From Bacillota bacterium (GTDB lineage: Bacteria; Bacillota; Bacilli; Paenibacillales; Paenibacillaceae): a stretch of 64,000 bases of DNA. The position numbers and the translations under genes are program-made. The notes below the pieces were generated by a model. The model worked only from the letters and a program-made list of their open reading frames with translations. It did no database searches and was not told the DNA's origin. The stretch covers positions 1 through 64,000 of the forward strand of contig JAEWAQ010000029.1 in NCBI GenBank assembly GCA_023391635.1. Reading direction: 5' to 3'. Positions within the stretch are counted from its first letter, which is position 1, and each line of letters starts with the position of its first letter. Shown here piece by piece: positions 1-9,038 of the stretch.

Positions 1-1
1 C

Positions 2-805
2 CGCCACCTGCAAAGCCGCATGAAGCTGGTGCAGAGCGGCGCTTTCAACGTCAAAGCCGAAGTGGCAACGCAGGATGAAATCGGCCAACTGTCGATTTCC
101 TTCAACAACATGGTAGATGAATTGAACCGGCTCGTGCGGGAAGTGTATGAGACGCAGCTCCGGGAACGTGAAGCGGAATTGTCCGCCCTGCAAAGTCAGA
201 TGAACCCGCATTTTCTTTATAACACGCTGGAATCGATCAATATGCTGGCGCTGCATAATGATCAATTGCAAATATCGGACATCGTCACCAGCCTCGGCAA
301 GCTGCTGCGATATACGGTGGAGAAGGCGGACAGACCGGTTACTTTGAAGGACGAATTGCTGTTCGTGGAGCATTACATGCAGATCCAATCTTTCCGCTTG
401 AAAAACCGTCTGCATGCGGATATCGATATCGAACCATCCTTCGAAGATTGCCTGGTACCGAAGCTGACTTTACAGCCATTAATCGAGAATGTGATCGAAC
501 ATGCGATGGCTGGCGGTACGGTGACGGTTCGCCTGACTGCGCATTTTCTGGACGATGACCTTGTGATTCGCGTGAAGGATAACGGCGTCGGCCTGACCGA
601 TGCAAAAATGTGGGAGATCGAACGGCGAATGAACGAGAAGAATCATTGGCAGGAAGAGAACAACTCATTCGGTCAGAGACGAAGAGGCTTCGGGCTTAGA
701 AACGTTCATCAACGTCTGAAATTGTTATATGGCGACGGATATGGCCTATTCATCGAACGCCATGCGGACGCTGGCGCATGCTTCTTCATTCGAATTCCCC
801 TGTAG
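2..805 (+). CDS. YesM-type sensor histidine kinase, 5' end outside window
   Basis: C-terminal part of a membrane sensor kinase that would phosphorylate the response regulator encoded next to it. The frame is open to the left edge, so the extracellular sensor and membrane segments lie outside the window. Visible are the end of a HAMP linker (about the first 45 residues after the Met at position 20), the phospho-acceptor motif NPHFLYN typical of the His_kinase (YesM/LytS) family, the N box (LIENVIEHA), DNGVGL and GFGLRNV of the HATPase domain. The stop lies 16 bases before the regulator start, so the two are co-transcribed. In Paenibacillaceae such pairs usually control a neighbouring sugar ABC transporter, which fits the genes that follow. 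The specific ligand cannot be read from the sequence. Confidence 0.93.
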   Translation, partial: RHLQSRMKLVQSGAFNVKAEVATQDEIGQLSISFNNMVDELNRLVREVYETQLREREAELSALQSQMNPHFLYNTLESINMLALHNDQLQISDIVTSLGKLLRYTVEKADRPVTLKDELLFVEHYMQIQSFRLKNRLHADIDIEPSFEDCLVPKLTLQPLIENVIEHAMAGGTVTVRLTAHFLDDDLVIRVKDNGVGLTDAKMWEIERRMNEKNHWQEENNSFGQRRRGFGLRNVHQRLKLLYGDGYGLFIERHADAGACFFIRIPL

Positions 806-821
806 GGTAGGAGGAATGATG

Positions 822-1565
822 ATGTACAAAGTGATGTTAGCCGAAGATGAAGAGCAGATCCGGGCAGGGCTTAAAAAGACGATCGAAGGAGTCATCGGAG
901 GTTTTCAGGTTATCGCGGAAGCCGCCAATGGCAAGGAAGCACTCGAAGCGGCCAAGCGAGTGAATCCGGACATTGTCGTGACGGACATTCGCATGCCGGA
1001 GATGAACGGGCTCGATATGATTCGCAGACTCAGAGGCGATTTTCCGAACTTGTTCGTCATTATCGTAAGCGGGTACGGGGATTTCGAGTACGCCAAGCAG
1101 GCGATCAAATACCAGGTGACGGAGTATTTGCTCAAGCCTGTCAATCGTGTTGAATTGGCAGAAGTGCTGCAAAGAATCCGGGCCAGCCTGGATGACACGA
1201 GACAGTCGGAGCTTGCGGGCGACGAGAGTGCGGAGGAGACTGGTGAGAGCCGCCACGTGATCCGTAAAGTGAAGGACATCGTGCTGCAAAGTCTAGACCA
1301 GGACATTTCTTTGCATCGAGTAGCCGAACAGGTCAATTTGACCCACCACTATTTGTCTATGCTGTTTAAGACGACGACCGGTCAGAATTATTCCGATTTC
1401 GTTACAGAAAGCAGAATGCGCAGGTCCAGACAGCTGTTGAAGGAAACGAACTTGAAAATACATGAGATCGCCCAATTGACCGGTTACGTCAGCGCCAAGC
1501 ACTTCATGAACGTGTTCAAGCAGAAAGTGGGAAGCACGCCGTCGGATTATCGCAATCGTGAATGA
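822..1565 (+). CDS. YesN-type response regulator, AraC family output
   Basis: Two-domain transcription regulator. The N-terminal receiver carries the acidic residues AEDEE, the phospho-acceptor in DIVVTDIRMP and the conserved Lys in LLKPVN. The C-terminal about 100 residues form an AraC double helix-turn-helix (DISLHRVAEQVNLTHHYLSMLF and KIHEIAQLTGYVSAKHF). At about 247 residues it lacks the long central linker of many YesN proteins. Three ATG codons in a row (816, 819, 822) follow the Shine-Dalgarno GGAGG at 810-814. The third gives the best spacing (7 bases) and is chosen. Paired with the upstream kinase, it probably activates the GH2 and ABC transporter genes downstream. Confidence 0.93.
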   Translation: MYKVMLAEDEEQIRAGLKKTIEGVIGGFQVIAEAANGKEALEAAKRVNPDIVVTDIRMPEMNGLDMIRRLRGDFPNLFVIIVSGYGDFEYAKQAIKYQVTEYLLKPVNRVELAEVLQRIRASLDDTRQSELAGDESAEETGESRHVIRKVKDIVLQSLDQDISLHRVAEQVNLTHHYLSMLFKTTTGQNYSDFVTESRMRRSRQLLKETNLKIHEIAQLTGYVSAKHFMNVFKQKVGSTPSDYRNRE

Positions 1566-1641
1566 GCAAGACCACAAAAAATGGCACTATTTCGGTATTT
1601 CAGATTCTTTATTTGTTCAAGTAAATTGAGTAGAGTAAAAA

Positions 1642-1655
1642 TGAAAACGCTTACC
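1642..1655 (+). promoter_or_regulatory. Candidate CcpA cre box upstream of the GH2 gene
   Basis: TGAAAACGCTTACC agrees with the Gram-positive catabolite-responsive element consensus TGWAARCGYTWNCW at 13 of 14 positions. It lies between the regulator stop and the hydrolase start, where bound CcpA would block transcription during growth on preferred sugars. A second near-match precedes the solute-binding protein gene, which strengthens both calls. Confidence 0.55.
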
Positions 1656-1676
1656 AACCAATTGAAGGAGGAATCG

Positions 1677-4600
1677 ATGATGTTCAGACGCTCTGTTGTG
1701 CAATGGTTTCCTTTGATGCTCCTGGTGCTTGTCGCTGCGTGTCTTTTGGCAGTTGACAGGGCCGCTGCCGCGCCGAATGCAGTTGTTCAGACGGACACGC
1801 GCTCCGGTCCCGGTTACGTCACCGTAACATGGATCATTCCGGGTACGGGCAGCGCCCCAACAGGCTACAAAGTAAAGTACGGGACATCGAGCGGCAATTA
1901 CACGGCCACCGTGGACGTGGGCAAGGCGACGCAGAAGACGATTACCGGCTTGTCCAACGGGACGACGTATTACTTCGTAGTGACGGCGTATGACAGTGCA
2001 GGAGAAAGCGCCAATTCAAACGAAAAGACGGGCTTGCCGGTGGCAAGCAATACCCTTCTGCTAAGCGACAACTTCGATGACGGGAACTACAATGGCTGGA
2101 CGAAAACGACGGGCGTGTGGTCGGCCGCTTCGGGAAAGCTTGACGGATACGGCAAAGTCATAAACGGCAGCGATGCCTATAACAACTATGCGGTTGAAGC
2201 GGAAGTGACGCCGAAAGCGGCCGGAAAACCGGTAGGGGTGCTCGCCAGGTATGTGGATGAGAACAATTTTTACTTCATGGTGTTGAAAGACGACAATCGT
2301 GTCCGCTTGTACCGGAATTTCGGCGGCACGAAGACCGAATTGGTCAACCGTTATTACCCGGTGCAGCTGAACACGGCTTATACGATGAAGCTGGTCGTTG
2401 ACGGATACACGTTGAAAGGCTACGTGAATGGACAATTCGTGATCTTGGCGGACGATATCGAATTCAGCACAGGGAAGCTAGGTGTTTATGCGGAAGGAGC
2501 TGCCGGCGTCGACAACCTATTCGTGACATCCGTTCCACGGACATTCGAAAATCCGTCAGTATCCGAGAACGTCTATCGCCAAGAGGAATTACTGAGCGGC
2601 TGGTGGAACTTCACGACAGCTTCAGGCGTCAAGCGCAACATGCGCGTGCCTGACTGCTGGCGCTGCTCGTCAACCGTAACCGGAACGACAGGCACTTACG
2701 AACGTTATTTCGATGTTCCGTCCGATTTTACAGACCGAGTGATGCTCGATTTCGAGCAAGTGACGGAATGGGCGCAAGTGTACATGAACGGGACACTGGT
2801 CGGCGAGCACAAGGGGGAAGGCGTTCCTTTCACCATCGACATTACCGACAACGTAACGGTGGGCTCGACAGGTAATCTGCTCAAGGTCATCGTCAGCAAA
2901 GGCGATCAGTTTTATCCGTATGGATGGAACGATCGGGAGTACGACCTCGGCATTCGGGGGGAAGTGTGGCTGAGATCGGTTCCGAACGTTTATATTTCCG
3001 ACATCTTCGTCAGGCCTTCCGTCCAGAACAGCGAGATCACGTTTGAGACGACGATTGTCAATCGGGATTCGGCGGATCGTACGGTAAGTGTTGAGAATGC
3101 GGTCTATAACGACGGAGTTCTGAAGAAGTCATTCGCGGCCGAATCCGGCATTACGGTGAATGCCGGACAGTCGAAGACGATAACGTTCACGCGGAGCTGG
3201 ACGGACGCGATTACGTGGTGGCCGGATGCACCATATTTGTATGATCTGGTATCTGTTGTCAATGCGGGCGGGACCGTGCTGGACCGAAAGGAAGATGTTC
3301 GATTCGGCTTCCGCGAGATCTCGATTGTCGGCACCCAATATCAATTGAACGGTGTTCGTCTCAATCTGCGCGGCGACTCGATCGTTTCCCACGGCACTCG
3401 CATGGCCTTGTTGACTGGCGGATTCCAGCCCCAAGATTACTACCTTCAGTTCTCGACGTATGCTCGCACGATCGATACGATCAACCGATACAAGTCGATG
3501 AATGTCAATGTGCTGCGGACGCATATGGGGCCGGCGCAGCAGTACTTCTACGACGCGGCGGATGAACTCGGCATGCTAATCATCGATGAATCAGCCTATT
3601 ATGGCAGCGCCGGCTTTCAACCGCCGAGCGGAACGGATGAGGACGGCAACACCGGTCTGTCCAACTTCGAGAATTGGATGAAGCAATGGGTGATCGGCAA
3701 CCGCAATCATCCATCGATCATCCAGTGGAGTTCTTCCAACGAAGCAGAAAGTTACCCTTACCATAACGAATTGAACAACGCGATCAGGAACGTCGATCCG
3801 ACACGGCCGGTATCCAAAGATTCGATCAACAACTGTAATCATAACGACGATACTTGTGTCAAGCATTACCAGGCTTATAACAGTCATAACGGTACGGGGA
3901 TTCCGCCATCCGGCAACATTTGGAGCTATTCCTTGTATTCAACGACCAAGCCGAGCGGCGAAGGCGAGTTCAGTTGGAACCTTGGCACGATGTCGCACGG
4001 CATGGCGCTCAATACGCGGGGATACCGTTATGCGGGCTTTGCGGACGTTCGTCCGTATCGTCTGACACGCATGTACATGGATAAGCTGCTTCCGTATCAC
4101 GAGTATGCGGAGTATACCGACGCGATGGAGAAATCGATGAACGCCGTCGCCGTATTCGATAAGCAATACGATAATCTGGGGATCGCACCTTCGCCATTGC
4201 CGACCGTTCTTGGCGGCGCCGCGGTTACTCGCAGGCTGATTGTCTTCAACGACGAGTACAGCGATACGAACGTTACCGTCGAATGGGAGGCGAAGATGGG
4301 AACGAGCGTGGTTGCTTCAGGTAGCGTTCCGCGGACGATCGCGCTCGGAGACCATGTCGAATTCGATATCTCGTTTACCGCTCCTACGGTGTCGTCCGAT
4401 CAAACGCTAGAGTTGACGCTCAGAAGCAAGAAGGGCGGTATGGTGAAATTTTCCGATACGAAGAGATTCACGATCTCTAATACGCTGCCGGCCGAAATCG
4501 TGCTTGATGACGGAGACATGGGATACAGCGATTCGAACGATTGGACGGTCAGCACAGCCGGTGGTGGATATGACGGGGATTACAAGCATGACGGCAACAC

Positions 4601-4922
4601 GGGGACAAGCGGAGGCAAATGGGCGATCTGGCAGCCAGGCACCCTGGATGGAACGTACGAAGTATCCCTGTTCTGGAAAGCATACGCCAACCGGGCAAGC
4701 AATGCGAAAGTCCGCATTTATCATGTAAACGGCAGCCTGACAGGGCCAAACGGCAAATATGACGAATTTACGGTGAATATGCAGCAAGGGGATACGGCAG
4801 TTGGGGAATGGCATCAGGTTGGCGGCACCTTCGTTATGGATGCCGGTGATTATGTCGGGATTATCAATGACGGGGCGAATGGCTTCGTTATTGCGGATGC
4901 GGTAAAATTCGTACGACAGTAA
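1677..4922 (+). CDS. Secreted multidomain glycoside hydrolase family 2 protein
   Basis: Large extracellular glycosidase of about 1081 residues. An N-terminal signal peptide (RRSV, a Leu/Val/Ala-rich core, cleavage near AAAAP) is followed by a fibronectin type III domain (about residues 37-120), a concanavalin-like laminin-G/DUF1080-type domain (about 130-300), GH2 sugar-binding and Ig-like domains, and a TIM barrel. The barrel contains SSNEAE (Asn-Glu acid/base pair, near 3735-3750) and a later GEGEFSW segment that could hold the nucleophile. The last about 140 residues resemble a golvesin/xanthan-lyase carbohydrate-binding module. The start follows AAGGAGG at 1665-1671, and two adjacent ATGs (1677, 1680) are possible. 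With the neighbouring transporter it probably trims a beta-linked oligosaccharide outside the cell; the exact sugar is unknown. Confidence 0.88.
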   Translation: MMFRRSVVQWFPLMLLVLVAACLLAVDRAAAAPNAVVQTDTRSGPGYVTVTWIIPGTGSAPTGYKVKYGTSSGNYTATVDVGKATQKTITGLSNGTTYYFVVTAYDSAGESANSNEKTGLPVASNTLLLSDNFDDGNYNGWTKTTGVWSAASGKLDGYGKVINGSDAYNNYAVEAEVTPKAAGKPVGVLARYVDENNFYFMVLKDDNRVRLYRNFGGTKTELVNRYYPVQLNTAYTMKLVVDGYTLKGYVNGQFVILADDIEFSTGKLGVYAEGAAGVDNLFVTSVPRTFENPSVSENVYRQEELLSGWWNFTTASGVKRNMRVPDCWRCSSTVTGTTGTYERYFDVPSDFTDRVMLDFEQVTEWAQVYMNGTLVGEHKGEGVPFTIDITDNVTVGSTGNLLKVIVSKGDQFYPYGWNDREYDLGIRGEVWLRSVPNVYISDIFVRPSVQNSEITFETTIVNRDSADRTVSVENAVYNDGVLKKSFAAESGITVNAGQSKTITFTRSWTDAITWWPDAPYLYDLVSVVNAGGTVLDRKEDVRFGFREISIVGTQYQLNGVRLNLRGDSIVSHGTRMALLTGGFQPQDYYLQFSTYARTIDTINRYKSMNVNVLRTHMGPAQQYFYDAADELGMLIIDESAYYGSAGFQPPSGTDEDGNTGLSNFENWMKQWVIGNRNHPSIIQWSSSNEAESYPYHNELNNAIRNVDPTRPVSKDSINNCNHNDDTCVKHYQAYNSHNGTGIPPSGNIWSYSLYSTTKPSGEGEFSWNLGTMSHGMALNTRGYRYAGFADVRPYRLTRMYMDKLLPYHEYAEYTDAMEKSMNAVAVFDKQYDNLGIAPSPLPTVLGGAAVTRRLIVFNDEYSDTNVTVEWEAKMGTSVVASGSVPRTIALGDHVEFDISFTAPTVSSDQTLELTLRSKKGGMVKFSDTKRFTISNTLPAEIVLDDGDMGYSDSNDWTVSTAGGGYDGDYKHDGNTGTSGGKWAIWQPGTLDGTYEVSLFWKAYANRASNAKVRIYHVNGSLTGPNGKYDEFTVNMQQGDTAVGEWHQVGGTFVMDAGDYVGIINDGANGFVIADAVKFVRQ

Positions 4923-4988
4923 AAATTCGCACCATATCGCAATTCCGGGTCATTTTTGTTGAATCAATCAGGCAGTACAATAAGGCTA

Positions 4989-5002
4989 TGAAAACGCTTC
5001 AA
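4989..5002 (+). promoter_or_regulatory. Candidate CcpA cre box upstream of solute-binding protein
   Basis: TGAAAACGCTTCAA matches the cre consensus at 13 of 14 positions and shares its first 11 bases with the box at 1642-1655. It lies just downstream of a possible -10 hexamer TACAAT and 46 bases before the lipoprotein start, a typical road-block position. Confidence 0.55.
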
Positions 5003-5048
5003 ACAAAGCGTTGGATTATAACCTTACAATGGGAAGGGGTATTACAGC

Positions 5049-6389
5049 ATGAAGAAAGCATGGGCGGCGATTCTGGCGATGGTGCTCGTATTATCGCTGG
5101 CTGCCGGTTGTTCGTCCGGCAACAACGAAAGTAAGGCGACCACCTCGCCGAAACAGAGCGATGCCAAACAGACGACAGAACCGTCGCCGACTGTCTCGGA
5201 CAAGGAAGTTACGCTCAAGATGAGTCTGTGGGGGGACGACAATCGCAAGAAGACATTCGAGGAGCTCGCTGCCAAATTCACCGAAAGCCATCCGAATATC
5301 AAAGTAGAGATCATGTTGATTCCGCAGACGGAATACCAGCAGAAGCTGTCCATTATGCTGGCCAGCAAGACGGCGCCGGATGTCGTATGGCTGTTCGATA
5401 CGATCATTCCGCAATTCCGGGATGCCGGTCAGTTGCTGGAGCTGTCGGAGCTCGTGAACGATCCGGCTTACGAATTTAGCGACATTTACCCCAGTACGAT
5501 GGACATCTTCCGCAAGGACGACAAACTGTACGGCATTCCGTTCTCCGTCGGACCGAAAGTGTTGTTCTACAACAAGAAGCTGTTCGAAGCGAAAGGCCTG
5601 AAGACGCCGAACGAGCTGTTCAAGGAAGGGAACTGGACGTATGAGGAAATGATCAAGGCCGCCAAGGCGATCACCGATCCGTCCCAAGGCACCTATGGCG
5701 TAAAGCTGTTCTACGACTGGAAGAACTGGAAAGACGCCTTCACGGATACGATCTGGGCTTACGGCGCGGACATCTTCAATGAAGACGGCACCCAATTCGT
5801 TCTGAATTCCCCCGAAGGGGAAGCGGCGTTCCAGATGTATTACGATATGCTATTCAAGGATCAGGTGCATCCGAAGCCTGGCGATCAGATCTCGTTCGAA
5901 TCGGGCAAGCTGGGCATGTACCGCAATACGTTCAGCTATGCTGCCAATGCCCGCAAGGCGGAAGGGCTTGAATTCGACATCGCGCCGATGCCGAGAGGGC
6001 CGGTGGCGGATGCGCCGGTCGCGACGGGCGTGGCGGGCTACGCGGTGACGAAGGACACCGAGAACCGCGCGGAGGCGCTTGAATTGATAAAGTTCTTCAC
6101 CGGCAAGGAAGGCATGAAGATGATGCAGGCGACATTCCCGCCCCCGCGGAAGTCGCTGCTCGAATCCGCGGAATTTGCCCAATTGAACACGCAGCCTTCA
6201 GCTGAAGGCATCAAGCTGGCGCTGTCGGAGCCGATGAGCGCAGGGGTTCGCATCCAGCCGTCCCATAAGAATTGGCAGCAGATCGATGTCAAGGTTCAGT
6301 CGTTACTGGACTTCATGTACACGCAGTCCGAAAGCGTGAAGAGCGTATTGGAGCGGATGGAGAAGGAAGTTACGCCGCTCATGAAGTAA
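5049..6389 (+). CDS. ABC transporter sugar-binding lipoprotein (family 1)
   Basis: Extracellular solute-binding protein of 446 residues that captures an oligosaccharide and delivers it to the two permeases downstream. It has a lipoprotein signal peptide with lipobox LAAGC (Cys21 would be lipidated), a Ser/Thr-rich linker, then the SBP family 1 fold (ITEXTRA-type segments such as VEIMLIPQTEYQQKL and the hinge region GIPFSVGPKVLFYN). No ATPase gene is present in the operon, as is usual in Paenibacillaceae, where a shared MsmX-type ATPase energises several importers. Strong start context (GGAAGGGG upstream). Confidence 0.94.
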   Translation: MKKAWAAILAMVLVLSLAAGCSSGNNESKATTSPKQSDAKQTTEPSPTVSDKEVTLKMSLWGDDNRKKTFEELAAKFTESHPNIKVEIMLIPQTEYQQKLSIMLASKTAPDVVWLFDTIIPQFRDAGQLLELSELVNDPAYEFSDIYPSTMDIFRKDDKLYGIPFSVGPKVLFYNKKLFEAKGLKTPNELFKEGNWTYEEMIKAAKAITDPSQGTYGVKLFYDWKNWKDAFTDTIWAYGADIFNEDGTQFVLNSPEGEAAFQMYYDMLFKDQVHPKPGDQISFESGKLGMYRNTFSYAANARKAEGLEFDIAPMPRGPVADAPVATGVAGYAVTKDTENRAEALELIKFFTGKEGMKMMQATFPPPRKSLLESAEFAQLNTQPSAEGIKLALSEPMSAGVRIQPSHKNWQQIDVKVQSLLDFMYTQSESVKSVLERMEKEVTPLMK

Positions 6390-6412
6390 GCACGTACAAC
6401 ATGACATACAAG

Positions 6413-6450
6413 ACAGCGATCGCCAAGTCGTGTGACTTGGCGATCGCTGT
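6413..6450 (+). terminator. Perfect 17-bp hairpin between binding protein and permease genes
   Basis: The arms at 6413-6429 and 6434-6450 are exact reverse complements around a four-base GTGT loop. No T run follows, so this is more likely an mRNA-stabilising or processing hairpin, or a partial attenuator, than a full intrinsic terminator. It would allow the binding protein to be made in excess over the membrane subunits, a common arrangement in these operons. Confidence 0.7.
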
Positions 6451-6467
6451 AAAGGGGTGGAAGACCA

Positions 6468-7349
6468 ATGCGATTAAATCTAAGAGAGAAGTGGTACGGG
6501 TTCGCATTCGTAGCCCCGATGCTGCTTGGATATATGCTGTTCCTGCTCGGACCGGTCATCGCTTCCTTCGTCATGAGCTTGACCGACTGGAGCTTGCTCG
6601 GCGGGAAAAGTTTTATCGGATTCGACAATTACCGGCGAGCTTTCATGGAAGATCCTACCTTCCTGACGACGGCGGGCAATACGCTCTATTTCACGATACT
6701 GCTCGTTCCGCTGAACATCGTGATTACACTGGCCCTTGCACTCATGCTGCAGAAGTCCATCCCGGGCATCGGATTTTTCCGCACTGCGGTTTTTACGCCG
6801 GTCGTCACCTCTATCGTCGTCTGGGCGATTATTTGGAAATATATTTTCCAAACCGATAACGGGCTCATCAACGCCGTCCTGAAATTGTTCGACGTAACAG
6901 GACCTGCGTGGCTGTACAACCTGGACCTGGCGATTCCGGTCGTCGTGACGGTGACGCTGGTCAAGGGCTTGGGCATGAACATGGCGATCTTCCTGGCCGC
7001 TCTGAACGATGTCCCGAAGATTTATTACGAAGCGGCGCGGATCGACGGAGCTTCTCCATGGCGATCATTCCGGCATGTCACGCTGCCGCTCATTTCACCA
7101 TCGCTGTTTCTCGTGGTCATCATTACGATGATCGGCTCACTCAAGGTGTTCGGCCAAATCTACGTCATGACCGGCGGCGGCCCGGGTACGAGCACTTATG
7201 TATTCGTCTACTACATTTATGAGCAAGCCTTCAAGTACTATCAGTTCGGCTATGCTTCCGCGATCGCGTTCATTCTGTTCTTCATTATCCTCGTGCTGAC
7301 AATGCTTCAATGGTATGGAAGAAAGAGGTGGGTCCATCATGAGCAATAA
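6468..7349 (+). CDS. ABC sugar permease, MalF/UgpA type
   Basis: Inner-membrane permease of 293 residues with about six transmembrane helices. The EAA loop YEAARIDGASPWRSF, which contacts the ATPase, lies near residues 185-200. It begins 17 bases after the long hairpin, with GGGGTGG as ribosome site. It forms a heterodimeric channel with the next gene product, whose start overlaps its end by 11 bases, indicating translational coupling. Confidence 0.94.
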   Translation: MRLNLREKWYGFAFVAPMLLGYMLFLLGPVIASFVMSLTDWSLLGGKSFIGFDNYRRAFMEDPTFLTTAGNTLYFTILLVPLNIVITLALALMLQKSIPGIGFFRTAVFTPVVTSIVVWAIIWKYIFQTDNGLINAVLKLFDVTGPAWLYNLDLAIPVVVTVTLVKGLGMNMAIFLAALNDVPKIYYEAARIDGASPWRSFRHVTLPLISPSLFLVVIITMIGSLKVFGQIYVMTGGGPGTSTYVFVYYIYEQAFKYYQFGYASAIAFILFFIILVLTMLQWYGRKRWVHHEQ

Positions 7350-8181
7350 GGCTGGCAGCCGCATGTGGCGGCATCTCCCGCGCTATCTCCTGCTGTCCTT
7401 CGTTGCCTTCGTCGTGCTGATTCCGTTCTATTGGATGATCATCACGTCGCTGAAAGATTATTCGGAGATATTCAGCTTTCCGCCGCAGTGGTTCCCTAAT
7501 CCGATCAAATGGAGTAACTACGCGGAACTGTTCCGGGACTACCCCTATCATCGTTACTTTTTCAATAGTCTGTACATCGCGGCATTGGTGACGGTTGGGA
7601 CTTGTCTGTTCGCATCGCTGGCTGCGTATGCGATTGCGAAGATTACGTTTCCTTGGCGCAACGCTATCTTCCTCATCTTGCTTAGCAGCATGATGATTCC
7701 GACGGAAGCGACGGCAATTCCGTTATTCACCTGGTTCGGCAAACTCGGACTGGTCGATACGCATTTTCCGCTGATCGTGCCGACGATGCTCGGAGCCGCG
7801 GGCGCATTCGGCGTCTTTCTGATGCGGCAGTTCTTTATCACGATTCCGAATGAATTGGACGAAGCGGCGAAGATCGACGGTTGCACGCCATTTCGCACGT
7901 TCTGGAATATTATGCTGCCACTAGCCGCGCCTGCACTCGCGACGCTGTCGATCTTAACGTTCCTGCAGAGCTGGAACGAATTTTTCGAACCGCTTATCTA
8001 TTTGAATTCCAGCCGATTGTTTACGATTCCGCTGGCGCTCTCGCTGTTTACGGATGAGGGGGGCACGAAAGGTCACCTCATCATGGCCGCATCCGTCGTC
8101 GCAACCGTGCCGTTGTTGATCGTATTCTTCCTGGCCCAGAAGAAATTCATCGAAGGTGTGGCCATGACAGGGATGAAGTGA
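7339..8181 (+). CDS. ABC sugar permease, MalG/UgpE type
   Basis: Second membrane subunit of the importer, about 280 residues, with about six transmembrane segments and the EAA loop DEAAKIDGCTPFRTF. The chosen ATG at 7339 lies inside the end of the preceding permease gene and follows AGAGGTGG; an earlier in-frame ATG would extend the overlap without a better ribosome site. The C-terminal GVAMTGMK is typical of the family. It is the last gene of the carbohydrate operon. No clear intrinsic terminator is visible downstream. Confidence 0.94.
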   Translation: MSNKAGSRMWRHLPRYLLLSFVAFVVLIPFYWMIITSLKDYSEIFSFPPQWFPNPIKWSNYAELFRDYPYHRYFFNSLYIAALVTVGTCLFASLAAYAIAKITFPWRNAIFLILLSSMMIPTEATAIPLFTWFGKLGLVDTHFPLIVPTMLGAAGAFGVFLMRQFFITIPNELDEAAKIDGCTPFRTFWNIMLPLAAPALATLSILTFLQSWNEFFEPLIYLNSSRLFTIPLALSLFTDEGGTKGHLIMAASVVATVPLLIVFFLAQKKFIEGVAMTGMK

Positions 8182-8311
8182 ATGCATATAAACCAGCTAA
8201 TCGCAGTCAAGCCTCTCTTGAATTCTATTCATGCAAAGGCCAGCAACCCAGACACAAATAAGCCTACCTCGAGAAGTAGACATGTGGTAAAATTATCCTA
8301 AGATTGAAGCG

Positions 8312-8717
8312 TTACTCTGCTGCAAAAGGGCGATTGTTCGACCAGACACCGAAGATGATCCGCAAAAGCTTATGGCAGGTAGCCACCAAAGCGACTTTTT
8401 TGAGTTTGCCTTACGCAAGCTTTTGCTGGTAATATCGCCAGCAAGATCATGCGATTTTCTACGTCAGCGATGGCTTTCTTGTAAGTGAGCAGCGGGTCTG
8501 TGTAGCAACGCAGCATGATCTGGTTGGAAACCTGTCCTGCAGGGTCAGGCAAGCTTTGACGAGCAAGGGAGAGCAAAGTATCGCGCTTATCTTCGTTCCA
8601 GGATCGTCCCCTGCGATTGGGCAGCATCAAGTCAAACAGTTGCTCAGGATCTGCAGCTAGCACTACATGAGGCATCGGAAAAGCAGACAGAATGCGCAAG
8701 AAAAAGTCCATCCCCAA
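8312..8717 (-). pseudogene. IS110-family transposase remnant
   Basis: Read leftward, a frame of 115 codons carries IS110-like sequence (ADPEQLF, RRGRSWNEDKRDTLLSLARQ). In a second frame the typical C-terminus follows (KKVALVATCHKLLRIIFGVW, stop at 8312-8314). The catalytic N-terminal DEDD domain and most of the central transposase_20 domain are missing, and the two parts are out of frame, so the gene is dead. It marks the left border of the AT-rich island and lies against the first copy of the structured repeat. Confidence 0.75.
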
Positions 8718-8735
8718 GTTGAGCGGGTATGAACT

Positions 8736-8906
8736 GATAATACCATTAATGCATTCACGCGGCGGGCCTTACGGCCCTTGGTCGCCGAGAGGCATTTCGA
8801 GGGAGCGGATTCAGGCGACAACCCTGCGAATCAACCGCGTCGCGGCCTCCCCTGTTGGGGGCTCAAGGTTCTCGGGTTCGTGAATGCGGGAACGTTAGGT
8901 GAAATC
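8736..8906 (+). repeat. Structured dispersed repeat, copy R1
   Basis: Near-complete copy. The 5' GCATTCACG (8751-8759) pairs with CGTGAATGC near the 3' end. An internal hairpin GGGCC-TTAC-GGCCC lies at 8764-8777, followed by a GTCGCC...GGCGAC stem, a CCCC...GGGG hairpin and the terminal motif GGGAACGTTA. It lies 5' of the DUF4037 gene, in the same orientation as all other copies. Confidence 0.85.
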
Positions 8907-9038
8907 TCGAGGTATAAAAAAGTAAAAAATCAAATGATATATCTACTAAATGAAAGAACAATTCTGGTACATTTCGAAATATGAAAGAAGAAAATGATTT
9001 TCTACGCCAATTACTGGCTTGTAAGAGAGGTCGTTACA

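Noticed and set aside
6272..6859. 195-codon rightward frame spanning the hairpin and two transporter genes
   Set aside because: Overlaps two well-supported transporter genes in another frame and would read through the hairpin; no motif.
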